Source: Dendrobium chrysotoxum (taxonomy: Eukaryota; Streptophyta; Magnoliopsida; Asparagales; Orchidaceae). Taken from it: a DNA stretch of 64,000 nt. Shown in pieces: positions 45,689 through 57,082 of the stretch. The stretch's first letter is position 1. Each line of letters opens with the position of its first letter. The DNA is taken from positions 28,749,867-28,813,866 of the forward strand of contig CM034315.1 in assembly GCA_019925795.1 (NCBI GenBank), written 5' to 3'. The translations under genes were made by a program, and so were the position numbers. The notes under the pieces were generated by a model. It was not told where the DNA came from and ran no database searches. It saw nothing but the letters and a program-made list of their open reading frames with translations.

Positions 45689-46257
45689 TTTAAAAATAGA
45701 CTAATTCAAATATCACTTTTGGGAGATACTCTAGTCACTTGAAATAATTTTAAAATGATTTTTTTTTAATTTCTTTAAATATTTAATCTAATATTAATTA
45801 AATATTAGAGTATTCAAACAATTTAACTTATTTAACATAAATTAAAATTTAAATTTTGAAATTAATTCTAAATTGAAGTATTTGAAATTTTAAAATTTTC
45901 TGATATATTATTTAAAATTTTTTTTATTTAATTTGAATTTTTGAAATTTTGAGTCAATTAAGGAATTTGAATTGATTTAAAAACTAATTAGTAATAAATT
46001 AAATTTTAAATCAAGTTAAATTAAGTCTTACATCTTTCTAAAATTTTAAATAATTTTAAAATAAATTTATTTGAATTTTTAAGATTATTTAAGTTTAATC
46101 TTAATTATATATTAATTCATCTTTAAATATTTATTTAATAAATAAATAAGTTAATCAAAATTAAAATATCATATGGATCTTGATTTAATTTTAATCACAA
46201 ATTAAGATTTTTTTTTGAAATAATTATTTAATTGCTGAAAATGTTTTGATATGAAAC

Positions 46258-46303
<46 letters not shown>

Positions 46304-46372
46304 GTTTAACTAACTAAATATTATAATTTATTAAAATCATATTAAATATTTTTATTTAAGTTTTGATTCTAG

Positions 46373-46410
<38 letters not shown>

Positions 46411-46711
46411 TTAATAATTTAATTAAAATATTTAAAATAAGATTCTAGATTCCTTTGAAAATAATTGGACTATTTTTGATTAAATATTAGTTAAAATATT
46501 AAATATTAAATATTTGAAATATTTTAAAAAATATAAAATATTTTAAATAAATTTTAATTTTAAATTAAAGAGTTTAAAAATATGAGCATTTTGATATAAA
46601 ATATTAATTTTTTAGATTTATATTCAATTTTATATAATTTTTTAAAGAAAATAGGGTTTAAATTAATTTAAAATTAATTAAGCACTATTTAATAAATAAT
46701 CCAATGACAGG

Positions 46712-47080
46712 AGGCCACACGGCGCAACAGGATTCGTCCGATCCAGACCGCGCGGTGACGGTTGCTAGTGGGGCACGTGGGTGCTTGGGGTTCGCTGATC
46801 CGACATGGCAATGACAGCAATCATTGATAGATGATTAAAATGGCGGCGGGACCCACACAGTTTCACTAATCCGTGTCAGCATCCCGCCGCGGTCGTCGGA
46901 TCATTCGCCTTATGAAACCAACGGCTTAGATTGAGCCGGATCTCAAACAGAACCGCGGGATCATCCAAAGGTTAGATGAGGCCGCGGTTAAGACACATCT
47001 GGACCATTGATCTCTGGATCAACGGTCCAGAACACGTATTGCACACAGTAAGCCAAACCGAAACCCTAAACCGAGAAAAT
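46712..47080. promoter_or_regulatory. GC-rich island in the 5' LTR of C
   Basis: Counterpart of 16011-16380. The G-box CACGTG is kept near 46770, while the TATA-like string has changed to TTATGAAACC. It keeps AACGGTCCAGA and the AAACCCTAA box near 47063. A regulatory role is inferred only. Confidence 0.4.
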
Positions 47081-49824
47081 GACTCGTTCTCCCAAAATAC
47101 CTAATAATTTTCTACAAGATTTTAAACATGAATCGTATGCATGAATAGAAATTTTGTGGAGGTAGTTTCAAAACTTAAGATGCACTTAATAGGGAGTTAT
47201 TTAAACTAGTGTACCTTAGTCTACGGTTAAGGATTTATGAGAAACTAACCGTTAGATTTGAGTATTTTTAGATTCTCTGAATTTTTGGATTGTCCACGCT
47301 AATATTTGATGAAGACCTCACGAGCTGGTGACGTCTGGATCGAGCCCTACGACCTCTTGGACGGAAAATGCTTGAGCTCGCCGGAATCAGATGGCCGGCG
47401 GGGTTTGACCGGTTGGTTTTCGATTGGGAGGTGAGGAGGAGATTATGGAGAGCTCGAATGAAGCAGGATCTGGTCTTGGAGGAGCTTGAGTAGAGAGATA
47501 GAGTTAGATGATGAATGAGACTCATTTTGAGTCTTTGCTCTAATTCAAACAACCCTAGGCTCAAGGGACGACCCTGATGCATCAGAGGCTCTTCTCTGAT
47601 GGTGGACAAGTGTCCTAGGTCATTGGGTGGTAGGAGAAAAGGCTGGAGCAAGGGGGAACTCCTATTGGAAGGTTTGAGCTCATGGGGGGGACCATTTCCT
47701 CATTTGGCTAAACCAGAGATTGGGCCTGGTTTAGGAGGCTTAGAGAGAGCTTTTAGCCCTTAAACAACATCCCTACATCCTCTTAGATCAGAGGCTAAGG
47801 GGTTAGAAATGGAATTTGCCATTTTAGAGAGGTTTAGACCCTTTAGTTGAGTATGTTGACTAGTGAATGGGTCAAGGGGAGCTGAGGTGGCAAGGAAAAT
47901 GTTTTAAACTACTGGAGTGATTAAAAAAAAGATATAGATCAGGTGGGGTTTGAGATATGATGAGCTAAGAGGTAGTTTCTCCATGCTTTAAAGCCATATA
48001 GACCCTTTGTTGATTGTTTGACAGGTCAAATAGTCAACTTAGGTCTAGGTGGACATGTGGTAGAGCTTGAATGCTATTTGAAAAGACTTGAAAGAGGTTT
48101 TGAGACTTGTTAGTTAGAGTTTGAACACATGTAAGGGAGTTTGAATAAGTCATTGCAAGTTGACTTGGTCAAATGTATGTGATTTGACTTGAGGTGAGTT
48201 TAAAATAATTCAAGGCATTGAATGGTGTAGGTTTGAGGATTTGAAAATTTTCAAATGGGTATTATAAGGAATTTGACCTAAATGGGTCTCATTTGACTAA
48301 ACTTGAGCTAACTTGACCAAGTCAACTTTTGACTGGGTCAAGGGTCCAGTCAAGTCCAAATCATTAAGGGAGGTGTTTAAACAAATTTTGATGGGATTTG
48401 GAAAGATATGGGGTTTGACTGGATGTTGGAAATGCTTAAGGGTTCGATTGGTCAACCTGGGTTCACTTGGTCAACTAGGTTGACCCAGGGCCAGGGTTTG
48501 GAGTAGACAAGTCTGATTTGATATCTGGAGTCTAGTGGAAGTGATTTTAGGGTCTGGAATGGTCTCGTAGATCAAGTGACCTATTAAGGCCCTTAATGGG
48601 CCTAATGGGTCAACTAGGTTGACCCAGGTTTAGAGACTAGGTTCAATCAGTTCAAAATAATATTTTGAATCTACTGGTGGTGGTCTCAAGGTCTAGAGAG
48701 GTCATTTGGTTAAAATGACCTGTTTGGACCCTTAATGGGCCTTTAGGTCAACCTAGGTTGACTTGGTCAACCAGGTGGGTACAGGGTCTGGGAATGAGCT
48801 CAACAGATTTGATTTGATATTTGAAACTTACTGAAAGTGGTTGAATTTGATTTGGAGCTCATTTGGTTCAAAATGACCATTTATACCCATAGGGGTATTT
48901 TGGTCATTTTGAACCCTAGTCAACTATGGGTCAGGGTGAGTCCAATAAAATACAGTTTATTACTCAATGGGTCATAATCAAGGGTCTAGAAGTGATTTGA
49001 AGCTTTAGAGAAAGCTCTAGGGTCAGAATCCACTGGGTGGTAGGTCCACTGGCATAGATTGTAAATATTTGAAGGTTTTACAGCCTTTGAATTCTAATCC
49101 AGATTTTGGTGTTAGAAATCTCAGAATGAGCTTAAATTTGGAGAGTTGCCTCTAGAGACATGTCACATTAGTATGCAACTGACAGACCCTGAATCAGAGG
49201 TCATTTGATAGGGTTTTGAAGTGTTCAAAGATTCACTAAAAAAGGCTTTTAGGAATTAAACCTTTAGCCTTGGGTTTGAGCTTGGATTTTTAGGTTTTTT
49301 GGGCTAGATTCTAAGTTTGTGTGATTGGATTAGAATTATCCACATCATTTTATGATCACTTTGAATGATCATGAGTGATAAGATAAGATTGAAGTTTGAT
49401 TAAAGTTTAGATCAAATATTCAAATCTGAATTATGCTGAAGATTGAATTGCCTAGGGGTCTAGACAGGTTTACAGCTTGAATGGACTTGAAGTTTGGGCT
49501 GATTTAAGATTTGGATTAGCCAGAAGCCTAGACCCTAGAAGAGTTCTAGAATCTAAGAAACCCTAGGGATTGGGGTCTTCTAGAATCCTAAGGCCTAAGA
49601 AGGTGATAGGATTTTGAGTCTAAATAAAACCTAGGGTATGGGAAGGTCCTAGGGTCTAGAGACTAGAAGGATCCTAAGGTTTGTGATCTAGAAGAGTCCT
49701 AGGACTTAAGTAAATCCTAGGGTTTAGAGTCTAAGAGGATCTTAAAATCTAGAAGTCTTAAGATCTGGATTATCCTAGAGTCTGTGTTGGGTCCTAATGA
49801 CCTTATACAAAAGTGAGGTCAACA

Positions 49825-49829
49825 TTACG
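49825..49829. repeat. Right target-site duplication of element C (TTACG)
   Basis: Partner of TTACA at 11207-11211. Confidence 0.85.
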
Positions 49830-50826
49830 TTATTCATTTTAGGTCATAATGAATCTATTCTAGCAACTGCTCAGAGATTCCAACATTCCATTGAAACAAT
49901 TAGTAGATATCTTGCTATCGGACTTGAAGCATTTTCTCGCTTGTCAGTGGAAATTATTTAGCTAGAAGATTAGGAATTTCAAAATATTCTAATACATATT
50001 CGTAGTGATATGAGGTATATGCCATATTTCAAAGACTGCATTGTGGCAATTGATGGAACTCACGTTGATGAACGTCCCTGTGGAAGATCAAATTGTGTTC
50101 ATAGGGAAACATCATAAAACTACTCAAAATGTAATGGTTGTTTGTGATTTTGATATGTGCTTCATATTTATCGCAGCATGATGGGAAGGTTCAGCTCATG
50201 ATACTCATATTTTCCAACGTACTGTGACAGACCCTAGATGTAATTTTCCAACACTTCTAACAGGTAAGTTTTATCAATACATGTATTTTATATTATTGAC
50301 ATAATATATATTTGTGTGTGTAATGGAAGTTGTAAATGTGTTAATAGAAAAATATTACTTAGTTGATGTAGCTTACCCTCTTCAAAGAAGATTTTTAAAA
50401 CCTTACCTAGATATAATAGATCATTTACAAGATTTTGTACGAGGCAGTCAACCTGTAAGGGTTTACCAGAAAGTATTCAATAAGAGACACTCCTCATTAC
50501 GAAGTATAATTGAGCATGCATTTGGTGCTCAAAAGAAAAGGAGAATTCTAAGATATATGCCAAATTACTTATTTAAGAAACATCATTTAATAGTTGTAGC
50601 TATGATGGCATTACATAATTTTATACAGAGACTTCACTCATGGGTAGATCCAGATTATGATGAATGCGAGATCGATGAGAATTTTGTTTGTTCAGTGGCG
50701 CACGAGTACAGAGTTTCATAACAAAATGAGGAAATTAGTTGCATAGATAATGATATGTATTTGGTTGAAGGTGAAGGTGAAAATGAAATGGTGGAACTTA
50801 GAGGTAATTTTGTAATACAATTATAA
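49825..50826 (+). pseudogene. C-terminal part of the split PIF/Harbinger (HARBI1-type) transposase
   Basis: Continues the frame that ends at 11211. Motifs are RFQHSIETISRYL, LEAFSRLSVEII, YFKDCIVAIDGTHV (first catalytic Asp), QNVMVVCDFDM, WEGSAHDTHIF, KYYLVDVAYP (second Asp), then RHSSLRSIIEHAFGAQKKR (Glu) and MALHNFI. An 84-base intron with GT..AG ends is likely at 50264-50347. Damage: two stops early on (EII-stop, ED-stop), a frameshift just after AIDGTH near 50065, a TGA before WEGSAH and a TAA at 50721, after which the frame runs to 50826. The catalytic triad residues are still readable. Confidence 0.88.
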
Positions 50827-50844
50827 AATTTTAGTAGGTAGTAC

Positions 50845-50884
<40 letters not shown>

Positions 50885-51239
50885 GGATAAAATCCATAGG
50901 AAGGGGATTACGCGTTAATGAAAAGAAAAGTTACAAGTCCTTAATGAATCCAAAGCCCTCTAAAAATACATCATTTAAAGCAAAAACTACAAGCCTTAGA
51001 TTCAATCTAAATACAAAGTACAAACAAAGGAAAAGAAAGCAAATCATAAAGACAGACCACATAACTAACCACACAAGCTAGGGAATCAGGAAGGAGCCAA
51101 ATCTTACACCTCAAGAGGTCCAACAAAACAACAACCTGCAAGAAGGAGAGAACAAAGAAACCTGCAAAAAAAAAAAAAAAATCTTAAACCACCTAACATA
51201 GCCACCAGCAACACAGAACCAACAAACCACAAGCCACCA

Positions 51240-52744
51240 GTCAACAATTATTTCTTTTTTGATTTCCTCCTTTTTCATTTACTAATTTTTTTAAAAAACC
51301 CATCCTCAGCAATTTGAATAGCATTTAAATCACAAAGGTCCTGAGAATCCACCCCAGGCACATCAACATCCTCCCCATCCTCCAGTAAGCTATAGAATCA
51401 CACCAGTCCCCATGAGACCCCATCAGATTGTGAGCTAATTGAGCTAACAAGGCATTATTGGTAACTAGAGAAATGGGCACATCAATCAATGACACATTGA
51501 CATCCTTATCCAAAGGATTAACATAATCAAAGACAACAACATTATTATGAGCCAAGTCATCCACTCCATCAGCACCAACCCCCAACTCAGCAGACACTGC
51601 CATCCCCGTCGAGCCAACCTCCCGACACTCCCTAGGTTCCAATACATAAACATGGATAATAACACGATCATCACCCGAATCAGCAATAGCAGAAACAACA
51701 TTAACACCTATACCAACAATAGAGCAAGGGGACACGATAGGACTTGCAACAAGGTTAACCACATAAGCATCCTCTCTACTTTCACAAATAATAGCCAAAT
51801 GCAAAGCACTATTAGACAGATTATCTTCCTTCTCATAGTTACCAACAATATCCCCATTTTCAACAATACCAGGACCATTATCTAACAACACAGTAGCATG
51901 AATCACATTAGGGTAGCTAAATTATCCATGGTGTCCAAACCACCAGAAATGTTCCTATCAGAGCTAACATGATGAGGTTCAATAGATACAGCTTTTGACA
52001 TGCCAACTTGAGGATTAAAAATACAACATTCCTTTCTATCATGACTCAAAGCTTTATAGTGATCACACAAAGAAGACAAATCTTTCATAACAACAGATTG
52101 AACATACCCCAAGTTATCCGGACCGATCAAAACATAATTGGGATAACATTTAGAGACATATAGCTCAACTAAAACCCTTGCAACTATGGGGCGAGAGCCC
52201 ACAGCAGTTGCATTGTCAATGCATAGTGGCTGACCAAAATCGAACCCTAACCATTTAAAATCCGAGGGGAGAAGAAGTGAGTTCGCAAATTAGAAAAGGA
52301 GACCCAAATAAGTATAATGAGAGATTCAACCGATAAATCTAGGTAAGGAGACCACTTAACCAACTTTATGAAGCAATTATAGATAAAATAAGAACGATAC
52401 GTAAAAACTCTACAGTAATTCAAATCATTCACTAGTTTTCTCAGCACATGCTTTGTATCCAAAATAGTAAGAAAAAATTCACCAGCAAGCTTAAGATTAA
52501 AGAAGAGCTTTCTGATTGAATCCAGAGAAGGTTGCTTAATGGGAAAATTTCCAACCAACGAAAACTCAAAGGGAGTAGCGAGAGCCAAAATCTCCTCCTC
52601 CAAAATCCACAATGACGGCATACCCGATAGGTCAAAGTTTTAAGAGGCAGGAAAGACACTGACCAAAGCATCAACAAATGACTTAGAACCATTTTTACCA
52701 TAAAGGAAGTCAGGATCGCTCAAACAAACCCGATTAGCCGCCAT
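51240..52744 (-). pseudogene. LINE ORF1-like protein (DUF4283 and zf-CCHC_4)
   Basis: The start is the ATG at 52742-52744 (MAANRVCLSDPDFLYG). The DUF4283 part reads LVGNFPIKQPSLDSIRKLF, LAGEFFLTILDTKHVL, FIKLVKWSPYLDLSVESL and WVSFSNLRTHFF. After a frameshift near 52250 it continues with SRPIVARVLVEL and a CCHC knuckle CDHYKALSHDRKEC, in which the second Cys has become Tyr and the Gly before His is Ser. A low-complexity C-terminal part (51325-51906) is in a third frame. A stop occurs early (after FPASK). Such proteins bind LINE RNA. Clearly a pseudogene. Confidence 0.8.
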
Positions 52745-52844
52745 CTGACAAAGTTGGAGGAGGAAAATCAGTCAGAGAATAAACACATCCACGGAATGAC
52801 AAAGAAAACCACAAGGAGAGGAAGAAACTTCCCTCAAACGCGCA

Positions 52845-53025
52845 TCGGAGAAGCAACTCGAAGTGGCTAGGGCGATGCCCTAGCGGAGCGGGCGAGGACG
52901 AAGCGTTAGGGAGGAACCTTATATGCTTCTTGATAGATTCAAATATTCACCGGATTAGCAGCTCGAAGCGGCTAGGGCGATGCCCTAGTGGAGCGGGCGA
53001 GGACGAAGCATCGGGGAGAGGAGTC
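52845..53025 (-). repeat. Tandem duplication in the 5' region of the LINE copy
   Basis: A GC-rich block of about 65 bases, GCTAGGGCGATGCCCTAG then GGAGCGGGCGAGGACGAAGC, occurs at 52865-52912 and 52972-53018. GCTAGGGCGATGCCCTAG itself is an inverted repeat. It may be a LINE promoter monomer. Confidence 0.6.
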
Positions 53026-53721
53026 ACCCGCCAGTTGGAATGCGATGAGACCCCTCGGTTTGTTTGCAGCCCTGGTTGGCACTTTCATATGGGGTTAGGG
53101 TTGACAATTATGTTAACAAAGTTAGCTTAATTCGAATATTGAAGAAATTGGGTTTTTTTTTAGTCTTGTTATTGCTGTAGGATGTTCTGATTTCAATATT
53201 TTTCTTATATATTTCAGGTGTGCTGATGAGATATGATGCCCAACATGTGTAAATTCATGCAGAGTACCAGTGAAATGAAATATGATGATTTCAATTGTTT
53301 GTTTAGTTTGTGAGATTTTATGTTTATATAATTGAAATTATTTGTATTGAAGGATACAATGAAGTTTGTTATATAAATCTCTTTTAATGGAAGTGATATA
53401 AGGGCATGATCTCAAAGCTAAAGCGAATGATGATAAGTTACTTCTAAAAATTTGTATGAAGAATTAAGTCCTCAAAAGTAATGGTTCATTATAATAAGGA
53501 AAACATTGAATTACAATATTCTAATAAAATTTGTAATCAGCTGAGTTAAAATTTGGTTATATTTTTAAATTTTTTTATATTACTTAATGGCTTTAGGAAT
53601 ATATATATATATATATATATTAGGATATTAAGAGTATCGTAAAATATTTAAGGTGAGCCAACTCTATCACGCTGTACCCTCTTTTAAACCCTTGCGAATC
53701 GATCCACCCGCTGCGAGCCCC
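53026..53721. promoter_or_regulatory. Upstream region of the PPR gene
   Basis: AT-rich, with an AT repeat at 53598-53622 and no coding frame. The promoter of the PPR gene should lie here. I see no clear TATA box close to the ATG. Confidence 0.35.
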
Positions 53722-55984
53722 ATGGCGATGGCAAAGGCCGCATTAAAGGTGCTTCCATGTGGGCTTCTGGCATCCAGAAGGCTGAGCGTAGCGACGATGC
53801 TGATGGATTCAACGGCAGTAGCTGAAACAGCGACCTTGCCAGAATTCAAGCCTCTATATCGTCGTCTTTCAGGTCTGCGCGCTACACCGGGAGGGAGTGT
53901 AGCCGAAATATTGAAGGAGTGGCAGAGTGAGGGTAAGAGAGTGACGGAGTCCCAGCTCCTGAACTTTGTTCGCCAATTGCGCCGTTACAAGAGCTATAAA
54001 ACCGCTTTGGAGGTGAGAAATTATCTTTTCACCTTCCTGAAACAAGATTTGTATAGCTGTGATAAATTATTTGTTATTACTTTGTTCATAGTCGTATTCG
54101 TTTCTGATACTTGCTTTGGCATAAAGGATAGATTTTAGTCTATGAAGTTGTATCTTTGTTGATGCTTCAGTTGTGATCGAGTGCCTCGTGCGATTTATGA
54201 CTTATGTGTATCTTGGCTGGCTTCTTCTATAGTTGAGTAGGGTTCAAGAGCTAGTGCTTCCCCTTCAGGAATTATGTGGTACATTTGATCTTGCCTTAGA
54301 ATTTTTGCTTGAGGTGTAGTGATGGTCTTTGAGGAGAGCCCTCACAGGGAGAGATTTCTGAAGACACGAGAAAATTAGGTTTAGTCTTACATCAAATAGT
54401 TGTAAAATATGTTGTTATAGAGATATTAGTAGTTGGATCTCACTCGTATGATTAAACTTTTTTATTAAAGTTATGTTTGACCATTTGTTTATTTTTCCCT
54501 GATTTGATCGCTGTTTGATTCAAACTCTCTAATGATTTTTTATAGTGCATGTTCTAGAATCAATCTTTTAGCTTGAACTTTTGGTTGTGAATTATTATTC
54601 CTTCAACTTTTGAAAGATATAAATAATGTGCCCGATTAAAGAACAACATCGGTTATCATTGTGTGGGTATATTAAACCTCATGACTTAGTGCGGTGAATT
54701 TTAAGTATATTAAAGGTGCAAGTTTTCAGTTTTCCTTTGCTACTTGTATTTAATTGTTCTTCATTTAAATGAAATTTGAAAAAGAAGAGTTATCGTTTTT
54801 AACATTGTAGTTGATGGGAAACCATATTTACTACCACTTGATTTTTTGAATAACAGCTGATGGATTGGATGGATGCAAATGGCATTAAACTGTCCTCTAG
54901 TAGTCATGCAGTACGCCTAGACATTGTTGCAAAATTTAAAGGAATTGATGAAGCAGAGAAGTATTTTGCTAACCTCCCCGAAATTAGCAAGAATCAACAA
55001 ACTTATGGAGCTCTGCTAAGTGGCTATTGCCAAGGAAAATTGTCTGATAAAGCCATTGCCCTTTTCAACAAGATGCAAGAACAGAACATCAGCTGCAACA
55101 CTCTAACCTACAATAATCTGATGTCACTTCACATGAAGTTAGGGCATCCTGAGAAGGCCTCTTCATTATTGCAAGAAATGAAGGCAGCAAATATTTCTCC
55201 TGATGCCATCACATACTGCCTTCTGATGAACAGTTGCACCTCCCGGAATGATATTGACTCCCTTGAGAGTTTTGTGGGGGAGATTGAGAAAGATACCCAA
55301 GGTCCTCTGAGTTGGTCAATATATTCTAACATGGCTTCCCATTTTATAGCCGCCGGTCTCTTTGAGAAAGCTGAATTTTCTCTCAAGAACCTGGAGGCAG
55401 TTATGGACAGTCATGATCGAGCATGTTACCATCATCTTATAAGCATGTTTGCAAGTGTGGGAAATCTAGCTGAGGTCATTCGGGTGTGGAAATTACTAAA
55501 GAATGCCTTCAAAAAAACAACCAATAGAAGCTTCATGATCATGTTTCAAGCTTGTATAAAACTAGATAAAATGGACATGTTAAAACATTGTTATGATGAG
55601 TGGCAATTTATGCATCTGAGCTATGATATTAGGCTGCCATTTATAGTGATGAATGCTTACATGAGGAAGGATATGATTAAAGAATTTGAGTTAGTTTTAG
55701 ACAATTTTATTGAGAGGGGCTATGGCAATGATTGCTTTACATGGGAAACATTCATTGGATATAATCTGAGGAGAAATGAGGTGGATTTGGCTTTGAAGAG
55801 TTTTAAGCTTGCAATTTGTTGTAATAAACCACATCAATGGAGTCCAAAAAAGGAGTTGGTGAAGGAATTTCTCAGATATTTTGAGGTAGCAAAAGATGTG
55901 GAGAGAGCAGAGACTTTCTGCAAAATCCTCAAGGATATTGACAATGTCGATTTGGATGCATATGAATCACTTCTGCCTGCATAA
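53722..55984 (+). CDS. P-class pentatricopeptide repeat protein, probably mitochondrial (two exons)
   Basis: Exon 1 is 53722-54012 (97 codons) and ends GAG before GTGAGA. Exon 2 is 54857-55984, after AATAACAG, in phase 0. Total about 472 residues. The N-terminus (MAMAKAALKVLPCGLLASRR) is rich in Ala, Leu and Arg with no acidic residue, a likely organelle presequence. KEWQSEGKRVTESQL and VRQLRRYKSYKTALE lead into LMDWMDANG, as in the plant family of At1g02370/At4g01990-like proteins. About eight 35-residue PPR motifs follow (e.g. QTYGALLSGYCQGKLSDKAI, LTYNNLMSLHMKLGHPEKA). P-class PPR proteins bind organelle RNA. The ATG at 53722 was chosen because 53653 is a GTG. No damage seen. Confidence 0.88.
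54013..54856 (+). other. Intron 1 of the PPR gene
   Basis: 844 bases between GTGAGA (54013) and AATAACAG (ends 54856). AT-rich, with no gene or repeat recognised inside. Confidence 0.85.
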
Positions 55985-56170
55985 CTTGCTTCTGGAAGAA
56001 AAGATTCTAATGTTTGTCGAAGGATCAAGGAAGATTCAATTGGATTTAGCTCTGAAATTGAAAAATCACTAGAGAAATTTTGCTGGAAAGCTTAATGCAC
56101 TTCTTAACTTACCTCTTCTCACACTGTGTTCTCCCTCACCCCACAATATTGACCTAACGTCTTTTCCACC

Positions 56171-56175
<5 letters not shown>

Positions 56176-56223
<48 letters not shown>
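56176..56223. repeat. CT dinucleotide repeat
   Basis: About 23 CT units downstream of the PPR stop codon. Confidence 0.97.
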
Positions 56224-56226
<3 letters not shown>

Positions 56227-56469
56227 CAAAGCATATGCATAAGATTTTATGGAATTATCTGTTCTTTTTCTTGTTCTCTTTCTTTGTAAGAAATTAAATG
56301 TTGAAGAACAAAGTTTTAGCACAAGAAAGTATTTGCCAGTTAATTATGATTTTGAACATTTAGGTCCGAACTTGTTTCCTTATTTTACATAAATTTGAGG
56401 TGTCACTTGGCGAAGACATTTGATCATGTTGTACGGTAAAAGGGTCCACAAACCAACATGACACAGAAT

Positions 56470-56607
56470 GGTGTTTCAAGCTGGCTTTGAGTATGTTTGC
56501 GCCATTAAGGTTGGTGTTTTCATTTTGTCTTGTTAGAGGGTGTTTCAAGCCAGCTTTGAGTATGTTTGCGCTATTATGGTAGGCGTTTTGATTTTCATTG
56601 TCTTGTT
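56470..56607. repeat. Local tandem duplication of about 68 bases
   Basis: GGTGTTTCAAGC..GGCTTTGAGTATGTTTGCG..ATT occurs at 56470-56535 and 56539-56607, with about 10 differences. No coding meaning seen. Confidence 0.8.
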
Positions 56608-57082
56608 ATTTTATAAATGATACATCTGTGGCATCTTGTTTGTTTTTCTCTGGTTTTGTTACCAGTTTTGCTTTATTATGTTGGAAAATTTTGATGGCGC
56701 CTATGTATACTTTACTTGAATATGTGAATTGGGGCCAGCTTCAATAAAGCAATTTATATCTATGGTCATGAGGTCTCGTTTAATGCTAGCGACGTGAGTC
56801 ACTACGTCAGGTTCCTAGTGATAGATCACACACTTTTACCAACACAATTTGATGGTTGAATCTTTTATCTAAACTTTCTTTGCCTCCTACGCTGGAAGTT
56901 TTATATATAATGTGCAAGAGTTTTCATGAAAATAAGCTGTCATATCATCCTGTGAATCTTATGTTTTTCATAATGTAATCCACATTGTTAAAATATTGCC
57001 ATTTATTTTTTTCATGGCTGTCCTTTCCAAATGCCAACTTTGTGGTGCTTTTGTTTTATTGGTTTAGCAATATGCCTTGTAG

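Larger units (their letters stand above)
41174..49824 (-). repeat. 5' LTR of giant Tat/Ogre-like element C (8.65 kb)
   Basis: Aligns over its length with 11212-16926 plus 28456-30668. It ends TG..CA apart from one mutated base at 41175. The primer-binding site borders it on the left and the TSD TTACG follows on the right. Sub-features are a duplicated 90-base block (44010-44095 and 44185-44275), long TA tracts (45618-45683, 46263-46300, 46378-46404), the GC-rich island (46712-47080), the GTCAAC array (47850-48900) and CCTAGGG repeats (49540-49795). Open frames inside (e.g. 47268-47651 on minus) show no domain. Confidence 0.93.
50847..53050 (-). mobile_element. LINE-derived copy with ORF1 only
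   Basis: On the minus strand it runs from a 5' region with a tandem duplication, through an ORF1-like gene (52744 down to about 51240) and a T-rich 3' untranslated region, to a (TAA)n tail (50847-50884). There is no ORF2 (endonuclease/RT). The tail abuts the end of the Harbinger-type gene. I could not find a target-site duplication, so the right boundary is approximate. Confidence 0.7.
55985..57082. other. Spacer or intron between the two PPR exons 2
   Basis: It holds the 3' region of the PPR gene, a CT repeat and a local duplication. It ends in a splice-acceptor-like tract (GCTTTTGTTTTATTGG..CCTTGTAG) directly before the second exon copy. I find no exon-1-like coding sequence in it. Confidence 0.6.

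Noticed and set aside
47268..47651. 127-codon minus strand frame in the 5' LTR of C
   Set aside because: The matching frame in the other LTR is broken (only 64 codons at 16688-16882), and no domain is recognisable.
50847..50884. Trinucleotide (TTA)n as an independent microsatellite
   Set aside because: It sits exactly at the 3' end of the LINE-derived copy and is best read as its (TAA)n tail.
53667..53849. Minus strand frame over PPR exon 1, and 55129-55386 over exon 2
   Set aside because: Antisense shadows of a well-supported PPR coding sequence.
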